Part shown: piece by piece, positions 43,549-51,992 of the stretch
Numbering within the stretch: position 1 is the stretch's first letter
Layout: every line of letters begins with the position of its first letter
Assembly (NCBI RefSeq): GCF_016864375.1
Contig: NZ_CP069354.1
Span: 2,253,501 to 2,317,500 of the forward strand
DNA from: Microvirga sp. VF16
GTDB taxonomy: Bacteria > Pseudomonadota > Alphaproteobacteria > Rhizobiales > Beijerinckiaceae
Length of the DNA: 64,000 nucleotides
Direction of reading: 5' to 3'
Position numbers and translations under genes: made by a program
Notes under the pieces: generated by a model
What the model saw: the letters and a program-made list of their open reading frames with translations, nothing else
Database searches by the model: none
Told to the model about the DNA's origin: nothing

Positions 43549-43844
43549 TCATCCCTCCAGGGATTTCCCGGTCCCAGATTGAGTTCCGCAAAGAACGGCG
43601 CCGCCCCGGTAGGCCCCAGGAAGTCTGCGCGACGGAAACCGGGCGATGCAGATGGGATGCCTTCACAGTCTCCAGCGTGCCAGCGCCGGGGGCGCTGTGT
43701 TTTGGCCGGGAGTATTGTATTCCTGCTCCAGGCCGATTACTCCGCGCAATCTGGCTTGGCGGCTGAGCTTTGTTTTTCTACTTCCGTGCTACATTCCGCG
43801 CCGCATCGGCGGCCACGTCGGCATGGAGACTGAATGGGGCGACC

Positions 43845-44747
43845 ATGGCGGGTGTTTACGGCAAGAGACTGGGTGAGTCCGTCGGGTTGAAATCGGCTCC
43901 GGCGGCAAGGATGCAGTTGCTGCAAACGGCTGAATTCGCAACAACCCACCTGTTCTGGGATGAACCTGAAACTGAGGTCGCCACTCGGATCCCAATGGAG
44001 GACGCCTTCCTTGTGTTCCATCAGCGGAGGGGTATCCCTGCCAATTCCTGGTGGGTCGATGGGCGCGCCATCGAGATGAAGCCGGTGAGCCGGGGACAGT
44101 CCCTGATACTCAATCTCAACGAGGAACATCGGTCGGCGGTGCGCTCGGCGGTCGACACCCTGGCCTTCTATGTGCCGCGGCTTTCCCTCGACCGCATCGC
44201 AGACGAACAGGGAATTCGGCGCCCGATCATTCTTCGCAGCACTTACGGCAATCCGGCCGACGATCCCGTGATCGGGCATCTGGGCGAATGCCTGCTTCCG
44301 GCCGTTCATCGGCCTGAACAGACCAATCGGCTCTTCACGGACTATGCAAGCCTCGCCATGATCACGCACCTCGCGACGACGTATGGCGACTGCCCCGCCA
44401 GGGCGGGGCACCGACGCGGCGGGCTTGCCGCATGGCAGGAACGCCGGGCCAAGGAACTGCTCATGGCGCACCTCGACGGCAACATCTTGCTAGAGGAGCT
44501 GGCCGGCGAGTGCCGCCTGTCCAGAAGCCACTTCATCCGCGCCTTCAGGACGACGACCGGAATGCCGCCTCATAGATGGCTTCTGGAGCGGCGCATCGAG
44601 CTCGCGCAAGACCTGCTCAGGACCTCGACGCAGTCCCTTGAAGCGATCGCCTTCCGCTGCGGGTTCGCCGACCAGAGTCACTTCACGCGCACGTTCTCCA
44701 AACTGGCTGGGATATCGCCAGGCGAATGGCGGCGGCAGCGCTCATAG
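43845..44747 (+). CDS. AraC family transcriptional regulator
   Basis: A 300-residue AraC regulator with helix-turn-helix units LLEELAGECRLSRSHFIRAF and LEAIAFRCGFADQSHFTRTF, ending GISPGEWRRQRS. The N-terminal domain (FLVFHQRRGIPANSWWVDGR, VDTLAFYVPRLSLDRIADEQ) parallels that of the divergent AraC gene at 42655, which suggests a past duplication and inversion. I chose the ATG at 43845 (MAGVYGKRLG); the open frame begins at 43770. It converges with the LysR gene at 44757, 9 bp away. Confidence 0.9.
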   Translation: MAGVYGKRLGESVGLKSAPAARMQLLQTAEFATTHLFWDEPETEVATRIPMEDAFLVFHQRRGIPANSWWVDGRAIEMKPVSRGQSLILNLNEEHRSAVRSAVDTLAFYVPRLSLDRIADEQGIRRPIILRSTYGNPADDPVIGHLGECLLPAVHRPEQTNRLFTDYASLAMITHLATTYGDCPARAGHRRGGLAAWQERRAKELLMAHLDGNILLEELAGECRLSRSHFIRAFRTTTGMPPHRWLLERRIELAQDLLRTSTQSLEAIAFRCGFADQSHFTRTFSKLAGISPGEWRRQRS

Positions 44748-44756
44748 CGCGGGCGC

Positions 44757-45701
44757 TCACAACACGTCTCTCGAAGGCCTACCGTCCCCTTTTCTCATGA
44801 GGCACCGGTCCCATGTCGGGGTGCCGCCGAAACGCTCGACCAGCGTGTCGATCAGAACCCGGACCTTGCCCGGGACATGGGAGCCCGGCGGCCGCACGAC
44901 GTGGATGCCGTACTCGGGCCTCGAATAATCCAGCAGGAGTGGGACGAGCGCGCCGCTCTCGATGGCGTCAGAGACCATGAACGATGGGGCGTCCGCGATC
45001 CCGAGCCCCGCGATCACCCACTGGAGAATGGCTTCCCCGCTGTCCGACCGCAGACGCCCCTGCGGCCGGATCGCGATCCGGCGCTTGCCGGATTGAAAGT
45101 GCCACTCCGGCACAACGACGCCTGTGTAGATCAAGCATTCGTGCGCGGTGAGATCTTGCGGCCTGCTCGGCGTCCCATGACGGGACAGGTAGTCGGGACT
45201 TGCAACCACCACCGCGTGGACCGGCGCGATCCGGCGGGCCACGAGGCTTGAGTCTCTAAGAGAGCCGATGCGGATCGCGGCGTCGAACCGCTCGCCGATC
45301 AGGTCCACGACCCGGTCGGTATAGGACACGTCCAGTTCGAGATCAGGATGGGCACAGGCGAGGTCCGTCAGAACCGGCGCCAGATGACGCACGCCGAGGG
45401 CCATCGGTGCGGACAGGCGAAGGCGTCCGCGCACGGATTGGCCCTGCTGCGTGACAGCGTCACGTGCTTCCTCAAGGTCAGCCAGGATCCGCTCACATCG
45501 GGCCTTGAACTCAAGGCCGGCCTCGGTCGGGCTGATGCCGCGCGTGCTCCGGGTGAGGAGACGCGTGCCGAGGTCCGCCTCCAGCCGCGTGATGCGTCGG
45601 CTCAGGATCGACTTGGAGACGCCCAGGCGGGCTGCGGCGCGATTGAGCCCGCCGCTCTCGACGGCCTCGACGAAGCTCCTCAGGTCCTCCAACTCAGGCA
45701 C
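44757..45701 (-). CDS. LysR family transcriptional regulator, divergent from azoR
   Basis: A 314-residue LysR protein. The winged helix is in LEDLRSFVEAVESGGLNRAA and VSKSILSRRITRLEADLGTR; the effector domain begins at GRLRLSAPMALGVRHL and has the FDAAIRIGSLRDSSLVARRI pattern of the group that senses electrophiles or aromatics. It diverges from the azoreductase gene at 45817 across 115 bp, a common LysR-target layout, so it likely controls azoR in response to a quinone or related compound. Confidence 0.9.
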   Translation of the reverse strand: MPELEDLRSFVEAVESGGLNRAAARLGVSKSILSRRITRLEADLGTRLLTRSTRGISPTEAGLEFKARCERILADLEEARDAVTQQGQSVRGRLRLSAPMALGVRHLAPVLTDLACAHPDLELDVSYTDRVVDLIGERFDAAIRIGSLRDSSLVARRIAPVHAVVVASPDYLSRHGTPSRPQDLTAHECLIYTGVVVPEWHFQSGKRRIAIRPQGRLRSDSGEAILQWVIAGLGIADAPSFMVSDAIESGALVPLLLDYSRPEYGIHVVRPPGSHVPGKVRVLIDTLVERFGGTPTWDRCLMRKGDGRPSRDVL

Positions 45702-45816
45702 AGCGGTGTTCCTCCCAGGACAACAGCATGGTGCTGCTTATGCGCCTTCTGCTGCGTTTGTCGAACCACTACCTCGGTTGGACCAATGTGACCAGAAGTC
45801 TTGGAGGGCTTGTCCC

Positions 45817-46446
45817 ATGTCCACAGTTCTCGTGATCGCCAGCAGCGTGCTCGGTGTGTCGTCCGTCTCCAACCAACTCATCGAGGAAACGGTCACCCGT
45901 CTGCGTTCGCAGGATCCTCAACTGCGATTTGTCTTCCGGAATCTCATCCGAAGCCCAGTCCCTCATCTCGACGAGGATGCAGTTACGGCACTCCGCGGAG
46001 CCGAGCCTACCAACCATGCCCAGCTTACCGCCCTCAACCTTTCGAATGATCTCATCGCAGAGCTCCAGGCGGCCGATACGATCGTCATCGGAGCGCCGAT
46101 GTACAACTTCGGCATGCCGTCGACCCTGAAGGCCTGGTTCGATTACGTGCTGCGGGCCGGGATCACGTTCCGCTACAGCGAGAGCGGCCCCGAGGGACTG
46201 GTTAAAGGCAAGCGTGCGATCGTCATCCTGAGCCGCGGTGGATTGTACAGCGAGGGAACGGCGCAAGCGCTGGACTCGCAGGAGCCTCATCTGCGCAATC
46301 TTCTTGCCTTCATCGGCATCACGGATGTGACCTTCATCCGGGCAGAGAAGCTGGCCTTTGGACCGGAAGCCCGCGAGCAGGCCATCGATGCAGCGCGTCA
46401 GCAAATCGGAGAGACGATCCGCGAGGCATGCCGCAGAGCGGCCTGA
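45817..46446 (+). CDS. azoR: FMN-dependent NADH-azoreductase
   Basis: A 209-residue flavodoxin-fold enzyme. The FMN phosphate loop region IASSVLGVSSVSNQL and the signature GAPMYNFGMPSTLKAWFDYV followed by LRAGITFRYSESGPEGL are diagnostic for AzoR. It reduces quinones and azo bonds by two electrons with NADH and protects against thiol-reactive electrophiles. The ATG at 45817 follows TTGGAGGG; the open frame from 45451 is the antisense of the LysR gene and was rejected. It is probably regulated by the divergent LysR protein. Confidence 0.93.
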   Translation: MSTVLVIASSVLGVSSVSNQLIEETVTRLRSQDPQLRFVFRNLIRSPVPHLDEDAVTALRGAEPTNHAQLTALNLSNDLIAELQAADTIVIGAPMYNFGMPSTLKAWFDYVLRAGITFRYSESGPEGLVKGKRAIVILSRGGLYSEGTAQALDSQEPHLRNLLAFIGITDVTFIRAEKLAFGPEAREQAIDAARQQIGETIREACRRAA

Positions 46447-46658
46447 CGGCCCTTCGGGGCCAGAGTCGGCATGGCCGGTACGGACGGCAGATGAGTGAAG
46501 TGGCGGCGGTCATCCTCGGATCCTGAGCGAGGGACTGACAGGAGTTCGGTTGCCAACCTGACGGACGACCGGCAAGGATGGAGACAGGCCTGCAACCGGC
46601 TCGCAACCGCTGTCACCGGAGTGGCAGCAGTGCGTTTTCCCGAGATCGTGCGCCGGAC

Positions 46659-47516
46659 TCAGACGTGTCGTGAGAGGAACGTGGAGACCTCGTGCGCAAT
46701 CTCCTGGGCATGGGTCTCGAGTGCGAAGTGCCCGGTCTCCAGGAACCGGACGGTCGCATTTGGCACGTCGCGCAGGAACGCCTCCGCACCTTCGGGCCGG
46801 AAGAATGGGTCACGCCTCCCCCAGATGGCGAGCAACGGCGGCTGGTGCGTCCTGAGATAGGCCTGAAACGACGGGTAAGCCGAGATGTTGCTTCGGTAGT
46901 CCAACATCAGGTCGAGTTGCAGATCCTCGTTTCCGGGGCGGGACAGATAATGGTTGTCCAGGCCCGGACCGTCCGGCGAGATCAGCGAGGGGTCGTCGAC
47001 CCCATGCTGGTACTGGAACCATGTCGTTTCCGGCTGAAGGAGTACCCTCAGGGCGTCCCTGCGCGCCGGGCTTGGATCGGCCCAGTACGCTCGAACCGGG
47101 TCGAAGGCTTCGCCAAGCCCCTCAACATAGGCATTGCCGTTTTGGCTGATGATGGCGCTGATCCGCTCCGGATGGGCGCTCGCCAGACGAAGACCAACCG
47201 GAGCGCCATAGTCGAAGATGTAGAGGGCGAAGCGTTCGAGCCTCATCACTTCCGTGAACCGGCCGACCATGTGGGCCAAGTGGTCGAACGTGTAGGCAAA
47301 GCCTGACCGGTCAGGCTGGGCCGAGCGGCCGAAACCGGGCAAATCCGGCGCGATCAAGCGAAAGCGATCCGCCAGAAGCGGCATGAAGTTACGGAACATG
47401 TGGCTTGAGGTAGGGAAGCCGTGCAGCAGGAGGATCGCGGGTGCGTCCGCCGGGCCGGCCGACCGGTAGAAGATGGGAAGGCCATCGACGTCAACGGTTC
47501 TGTACCGAACAGTCAT
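46659..47516 (-). CDS. Alpha/beta hydrolase with Asp nucleophile (dehalogenase/epoxide-hydrolase type)
   Basis: A 285-residue alpha/beta hydrolase. The oxyanion region is LLLHGFPTSSHMFRN, and the nucleophile elbow YIFDYGAPVGLR has Asp102 rather than Ser. This places it with haloalkane dehalogenases and epoxide hydrolases, which form an ester intermediate on Asp. The acid is in AIWGRRDPFF and the His in LETGHFALETH. The substrate is unknown. Three ATG codons in a row (47516-47522) follow GGAG; the last gives proper spacing. It sits 61 bp downstream of an SDR gene in one operon. Confidence 0.85.
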   Translation of the reverse strand: MTVRYRTVDVDGLPIFYRSAGPADAPAILLLHGFPTSSHMFRNFMPLLADRFRLIAPDLPGFGRSAQPDRSGFAYTFDHLAHMVGRFTEVMRLERFALYIFDYGAPVGLRLASAHPERISAIISQNGNAYVEGLGEAFDPVRAYWADPSPARRDALRVLLQPETTWFQYQHGVDDPSLISPDGPGLDNHYLSRPGNEDLQLDLMLDYRSNISAYPSFQAYLRTHQPPLLAIWGRRDPFFRPEGAEAFLRDVPNATVRFLETGHFALETHAQEIAHEVSTFLSRHV

Positions 47517-47577
47517 CATCATCTCCGTGAGGTCGGGTGCCTTTCCGTGATCGGTAGGCACCCGTCGTGAAGTAGGA

Positions 47578-48414
47578 TCAGGCGGCAGGCGGGAAGTCGG
47601 TCGAAACCGAAACCTGTCGCCATGCGGCGAGGATCTCCGCGTCCGTGAGATGCTTGGCCTCGATCGCGGCGACCGTATCGCTGCCGAGTGGCAGCCTGAC
47701 CGGCGGATTGGGAGCGTCGACGAAGGCCACCACGGCCTCTGCCAGTTTATCAGGATCGCCGGGTTGGTTATGGCTGATCTGGGCTGCTTTTGAGCGCACC
47801 GCACCGGCCGTTTCGGCATAATCACTGATCTCGATGGGACTCACGGAGAGCGATGTCGCGTCGAGGAAGTCGGTCCGGAAATACCCAGGCTCGATGGCGG
47901 TCACGTGGACCCCCAGAGGGCTCAGTTCCGCGGCGAGCGCCTCGGTCAGGCCTTCCACGGCGAATTTGGTGGAGCAGTAGACCCCGAAGCCCGGTCCGCT
48001 CCTATACCCACCAATCGAGGAGAAGTTCAGGATCCGGCCGGAACGCTGGCGCCGCATGTGGGGCAGCACCGCGCGGGTCACGGCGAGCAGGCCGAAGACG
48101 TTCGTGCGATAGAGGGCCTCGATCTCCGCCCCGCTGGCTTCCTCCACGGCCCCGAGCAGCCCGTAGCCGGCGTTGTTGACCAGCACGTCGATCCGGCCAA
48201 AGCGGGCGATCGCTTCCTTGACGGCCTGATGGGACTGCGCCTCGTCGGTCACGTCGAGGGCGACAGCGAGCATATTGGGGCTGTCGCCGAAGCGATCGGT
48301 GACCGCCTTGGGATTGCGTGCCGAAGCGACCACTTGGTCACCGTGTGCCAATGCCTTTTCTACGATCAAAGCCCCGAAACCGCGGGATGCGCCGGTGATG
48401 AACCAAGTCCGCAT
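47578..48414 (-). CDS. SDR family oxidoreductase
   Basis: A 278-residue short-chain dehydrogenase: cofactor motif TGASRGFGALI, SARNPKAV (Arg after the second strand, favouring NADPH), ALDVTDEAQ, VNNAGYGLLGA, catalytic Ser in NFSSIGGYRSG and YCSTK. It is close in type to ketoreductases of unknown substrate. A C-terminal fragment of a similar SDR survives at 40173. The divergent LysR gene at 48531 shares its promoter region, and that region is duplicated at 42241, so the LysR protein likely controls this gene and the downstream hydrolase. Confidence 0.92.
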   Translation of the reverse strand: MRTWFITGASRGFGALIVEKALAHGDQVVASARNPKAVTDRFGDSPNMLAVALDVTDEAQSHQAVKEAIARFGRIDVLVNNAGYGLLGAVEEASGAEIEALYRTNVFGLLAVTRAVLPHMRRQRSGRILNFSSIGGYRSGPGFGVYCSTKFAVEGLTEALAAELSPLGVHVTAIEPGYFRTDFLDATSLSVSPIEISDYAETAGAVRSKAAQISHNQPGDPDKLAEAVVAFVDAPNPPVRLPLGSDTVAAIEAKHLTDAEILAAWRQVSVSTDFPPAA

Positions 48415-48450
48415 GGGAATCTCCTTGCTGGTGTGCGTCGCCCCGATCGG

Positions 48451-48564
48451 CGAGTGGGGATGTTTTACAAGGAGCCCATTGATGAGATAATCACCTGGTT
48501 TTTCGCCGGGCTAGTGAGCTGAATTCACCAATGCGCACCATCTCACCCTCCGATCTGATGCCGT
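48451..48564. repeat. Duplicated promoter segment, copy 2
   Basis: This is the SDR-LysR divergent promoter, matching 42241-42354 at 100 of 114 positions without gaps. It includes the first 11 codons of the LysR gene. TGAGCTGAATTCA (48515-48527) is a palindromic T-N11-A candidate LysR box just ahead of the LysR ATG. Confidence 0.85.
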
Positions 48565-49430
48565 TTCTGGCGCTCGCGCGGCATCGGAGTTTCCGCCGCG
48601 CGGCTGATGAGATGGGCTGCACCCCCTCGGCCTTGAGCCACGCCCTGAAGTCGCTTGAGGAGCGGCTGGATTTGCGGCTGTTCAACCGGACCACCCGGAG
48701 CGTTGCCCTCACGGAGGCGGGCGAGCGCTTGCTCACGCGCATTGCTCCAGCCTTCCAGGACATCGACGCTGCCCTGGATGATCTCAACAGCCTGCGCGGG
48801 GCTCCCGTCGGTCGGCTGCGGTTTAACACGGCCCGCGTGTCGGCCCAGATCGCGCTCCTACCGATCGTAACCAAGTTTCTGGAGCGCTACCCCGAGATTA
48901 CGGTCGAGATCGTGGTCGAGAATGACCTAGTCGATATGGTGTCCGAAGGCTTCGATGCTGGCATCCGCTTTGGCGAAGTCATTGCCCAAGACATGATCGC
49001 CATCCCGATCGGACCGCGCCAGCGATCAGCGATCGTGGCGACACCTGCGTTTTTCGAGCGGCATCCAAAGCCCATCGTTCCGGAACATCTCAAGAGCTTG
49101 CCGTGCCTTGGGCTCCGGTTTGCCAGCGGGCGACTTTACGCATGGGAATTCGAACGTGGCGGCGTCGAGCTGAGTGTCGAAGTCTCAGGTCCGCTGATCG
49201 TCGGTGATCAGGACCTGATGCTCGATGTCGCGCTGCTTGGTACGGGCATCGCCTACGCATTCGAGGATCAAGTTGAAGCACACATCCGAGAAGGACGGCT
49301 TGTGCGGGTGCTTGAAGACTGGTGCCCCTATTACAGCGGCTTTTATCTGTATTACCCCAGCCGGCGGCAGATGCCGGCGGCCCTGCGTGCCTTCGTTGAT
49401 TTCCTCAGGACGTCGCCTGCAACAGAATGA
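48531..49430 (+). CDS. LysR family transcriptional regulator
   Basis: A 299-residue LysR protein: winged helix SDLMPFLALARHRSFRRAAD and TPSALSHALKSLEERLDLR, and effector domain starting GRLRFNTARVSAQIALLP with EGFDAGIRFGEVIAQDMIAI. This is the group often annotated near SDR and NTF2-fold genes. It starts at the ATG at 48531, directly after a TGA-N7-TCA palindrome that may be its own binding site. It is divergent from the SDR gene. Confidence 0.92.
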   Translation: MRTISPSDLMPFLALARHRSFRRAADEMGCTPSALSHALKSLEERLDLRLFNRTTRSVALTEAGERLLTRIAPAFQDIDAALDDLNSLRGAPVGRLRFNTARVSAQIALLPIVTKFLERYPEITVEIVVENDLVDMVSEGFDAGIRFGEVIAQDMIAIPIGPRQRSAIVATPAFFERHPKPIVPEHLKSLPCLGLRFASGRLYAWEFERGGVELSVEVSGPLIVGDQDLMLDVALLGTGIAYAFEDQVEAHIREGRLVRVLEDWCPYYSGFYLYYPSRRQMPAALRAFVDFLRTSPATE

Positions 49431-49660
49431 GGTTCGAAAGAAGCACCCTTGAAACCCCTGTCGGACGAAGGCCGCAAACCAGCGGGCTATGGGTATGACG
49501 ACGGCGGAGGTCCAGCGGCAGGTACCGATTGGCTGCACATGGACGCGCCCGAAAGATCTCCCCAGGCGGCGGGACCGTCTCGAATGACCGTGTCGCATGG
49601 GGGTGGCCTCGGAGTTCCGCGTGTCGGGATGGGACAGGGTCTCGGCGCTCGGGTGGTCTC

Positions 49661-49885
49661 TCAATGGCTGGAGCCGGACTGGCGATGCGTGAAGCCGATC
49701 CGTCCGCGGACGTAGCCGAACGACAGCGATGCGGCCAGGCGTTCGATCCGTTGCTCCTGGATGGCATTCTCGACGAGCAGGGCCCTGATCGCGATCCTCG
49801 GATCACCGCCACAGGCCTGGATCACGGCCATGACATCGGCCTCCATTTGGTCCGTGTCGCACGTGGGCTGAGCCTGATCGGTCAT
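49661..49885 (-). CDS. Small conserved-type hypothetical protein
   Basis: A 74-residue protein: MEADVMAVIQACGGDPRIAI, RALLVENAIQEQRIERL and SFGYVRGRIGF. The AVIQACGGDPRIAIRALL helix followed by a Tyr-Val-Arg tail is familiar from short uncharacterised proteins of Methylobacteriaceae and Bradyrhizobium. It has a textbook AAGGAGGTGACG ribosome site before the ATG at 49885, so it is well translated. No function can be assigned. Confidence 0.7.
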   Translation of the reverse strand: MTDQAQPTCDTDQMEADVMAVIQACGGDPRIAIRALLVENAIQEQRIERLAASLSFGYVRGRIGFTHRQSGSSH

Positions 49886-50094
49886 CGTCACCTCCTTTGA
49901 GAGCCGCGACGATACTGATTCGAAGCCCCAGCCGCCATCGTGGTGTTCCTCATTTGTTCTGTGTCTGTGGAATGCGGGGAAATCCCAGGACAACGATGCG
50001 CCCGGCACGATCCACTGCCATGAAAGGCGACCAGCTTGGCAGGCGTTGGCAGTTCCGTAATATCGCCCCTTGCCGCGAGCCGGGGGGCATAAAC

Positions 50095-50520
50095 ATGGCA
50101 TGGATCGCCGGGATAGGGATCGCCCTGTTCCTTTTCTTCTCGATTCCGAGGCAGGTGTTCGCCCTGCTCGGCATCCTCGTTATCGGCGGCGGCGCCCTGT
50201 TCTTCTTCATGAACCAAGCGGACCGGCGCCGGGCGGAGGTGCGGGAAAGGGAGCTGGCCCAAGTCGTCATGCGGGCCAGCGGCAACGGGACGGCCTGCGC
50301 CGATCCCCGCTATCCGGTGATGGTGGAGGTCACGAACAGGTCGCCCGACCGGACGCTTTCGTCGGTCAGCTTCAGTCTCTCGGCCTACAAGCCCAGCTAC
50401 AGCAGTTCCGTTATGAACGCGTATTCGCTCTCCAGCGATCGCATCCTGAAACCGGGTGAGACCCACGTGGGCTGCTGGTCCATCTCCGAGTACCAGCGCC
50501 CGCCGGAAGGTTACGATTAG
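50095..50520 (+). CDS. Small membrane-anchored hypothetical protein
   Basis: A 141-residue protein with two adjacent hydrophobic segments at the start (AWIAGIGIALFLFFSI and VFALLGILVIGGGALFFFM). A soluble part follows (CADPRYPVMVEVTNRSPDRT, SVSFSLSAYKPSYSSS, KPGETHVGCWSISEYQRPP) that reads like a beta-sandwich with two cysteines. It probably sits in the inner membrane with the domain outside. I do not recognise the family. The ATG at 50095 was chosen; the longer frame from 49897 lacks the membrane start. Confidence 0.6.
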   Translation: MAWIAGIGIALFLFFSIPRQVFALLGILVIGGGALFFFMNQADRRRAEVRERELAQVVMRASGNGTACADPRYPVMVEVTNRSPDRTLSSVSFSLSAYKPSYSSSVMNAYSLSSDRILKPGETHVGCWSISEYQRPPEGYD

Positions 50521-50734
50521 GGGACCCTCCAGTGGGAAGTCAGCAAGAACCATGTCAACTGGCGATGATCTCCTGCCTGGTGGCGCCGGAACGATCGGGT
50601 ACGGCACCACGCCTTGCGTGGTCCGAATCCTTCCCAAGACTTCAGTTCACCAAACGGCGTGTCGCTGTCATCGCCGTCAAGTGTATGGCGAGATCCCCGT
50701 GGAGCCGCTATGAATCGGCCGGGGGGCTGCACAC

Positions 50735-51556
50735 ATGCTGAAGGACATTAAGAGGGTCGAGAAGTCCGGCGCGAGCCGGATCCTGCTGCACAAGGACAAG
50801 GGCAAGACTGAAGACCTCGTCCGCACGATCTCCACGCTGCACCTGACGGTGACGGATATCACCTTGAGGTCGACGGCATCATTCGACAGTAAGGTCCGTA
50901 CGCACGAGGGCGCGGATCTGCACGGCATCATCGGTGCCGCCGAGTATCTTCGCAGCGATGGCTCCGCCCCCTTCTTCGACGTGCGCTCCGCGAGCACAGG
51001 CGCCGCAGCCACGGGCACCGCCACATGCGAGGACCGTCTCTACGTCTTCCAGGGCGATAACCTCCGGCGCATCGAGGGAATCCGCCTTCACGTCCAGTCC
51101 GGCACCCCCGTGAGGGCCGTCGTGCACTGCCTAATCCACGACGACGAACCGCCGTTGGCGCAGGTCGACGTCATCCTCGCCCAGGACCAGTTCGACACGC
51201 TGTTCCGGCATCTCTGGAGCAGCCCGATACCGGCGATCCTCCGCGTGGCGATCTCGCCGACCTGCTTCCAGTATGCGATGGCCGGCATGGCGCCCGGATA
51301 CCCCGAGGACGTCGTATTCCCCAGCGGTGTTACGACCGCGCAGATCGATGATGTCGCCGTCGAGAAGAGGCTCTCGGCACCTGCTGCAAGTGACATGACC
51401 GACGGTACCCGCGCAGAAGCTTTGGCCGACCCGTCCCTGGAGCGCCTGGACGTCATCAGGAAGCACGCAGACAGGATCGCGACATCGGTGAAACGCATTG
51501 AATTCCTTGCGGGATTGGCTGTCGGAATCCTCGTGATTTCCGCGTTTCTGCGGTGA
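50735..51556 (+). CDS. Hypothetical protein with C-terminal membrane anchor
   Basis: A 273-residue protein, mostly soluble, ending with a single TM helix (FLAGLAVGILVISAFLR) preceded by a charged helix (LERLDVIRKHADRIATSVKR), which suggests a tail-anchored protein facing the cytoplasm. Segments such as STLHLTVTDITLRSTASF and IRLHVQSGTPVRAVVHCLIH look like beta strands. I do not recognise it. It is followed by a strong terminator at 51618. Its neighbour on the other side is a convergent Ser/Thr kinase. Confidence 0.6.
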   Translation: MLKDIKRVEKSGASRILLHKDKGKTEDLVRTISTLHLTVTDITLRSTASFDSKVRTHEGADLHGIIGAAEYLRSDGSAPFFDVRSASTGAAATGTATCEDRLYVFQGDNLRRIEGIRLHVQSGTPVRAVVHCLIHDDEPPLAQVDVILAQDQFDTLFRHLWSSPIPAILRVAISPTCFQYAMAGMAPGYPEDVVFPSGVTTAQIDDVAVEKRLSAPAASDMTDGTRAEALADPSLERLDVIRKHADRIATSVKRIEFLAGLAVGILVISAFLR

Positions 51557-51617
51557 AAAAGAGCGGCCGTACCTGCCCAAAGGACTCGAGATCCGGGGCG
51601 CGGAGGACGCCCGAACG

Positions 51618-51657
51618 AAAAAGGGCCCGCCTTCCCTGACGGAGGCGGGCCCTTTTT
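51618..51657. terminator. Strong bidirectional intrinsic terminator
   Basis: AAAAAGGGCCCGCCT (51618-51632) pairs with AGGCGGGCCCTTTTT (51643-51657), a 15-bp perfect stem including the A and T tracts around a 10-base loop. It has a T-tract on both strands, so it can end transcription of the 50735 gene and, from the other side, of the kinase operon. Confidence 0.92.
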
Positions 51658-51721
51658 CAATCCTTGGCGGATGCACCCAGTCCTGTCGGTCCACACACAA
51701 CCCAAGGCTGCAAGGACCGGA

Positions 51722-51788
51722 GAGTCAGGCTTTTCGCCGATTCGAGTCAGGATACCCCCCGGTTTGAGTCAGGCTTCAAGACCGGGGG
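51722..51788. repeat. Three GAGTCAGG repeats at 22-bp pitch with an overlapping hairpin
   Basis: GAGTCAGG begins at 51722, 51744 and 51766, each exactly 22 bp apart (about two helical turns). CCCCCGGT (51756-51763) pairs with ACCGGGGG (51781-51788), enclosing the third repeat. The region lies between the terminator and the end of the kinase gene, so it is not an obvious promoter. Function unknown. Confidence 0.6.
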
Positions 51789-51992
51789 ACAACAGCCAAC
51801 GGCATTGCCGCTACGTCCTCGACCCGGACACTGTTCTCCTGGATCAAGTCGCAGCGAGATTCGATCACGTTACCCATCAGAAATGCAGTCACCTGACGAT
51901 ACGGCCGCGTCCTGTTTTTCGAGAGCATCGGCCAAGAAGGGCTGATGCCAGTGGTCCGCGTCGGAGGCTGACACAGTGGTATAACCAAGTGG

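Noticed and set aside
45451..45816. Extension of the AzoR frame upstream to 45451
   Set aside because: That part is antisense to the LysR gene, and AzoR homology and ribosome site begin at 45817.
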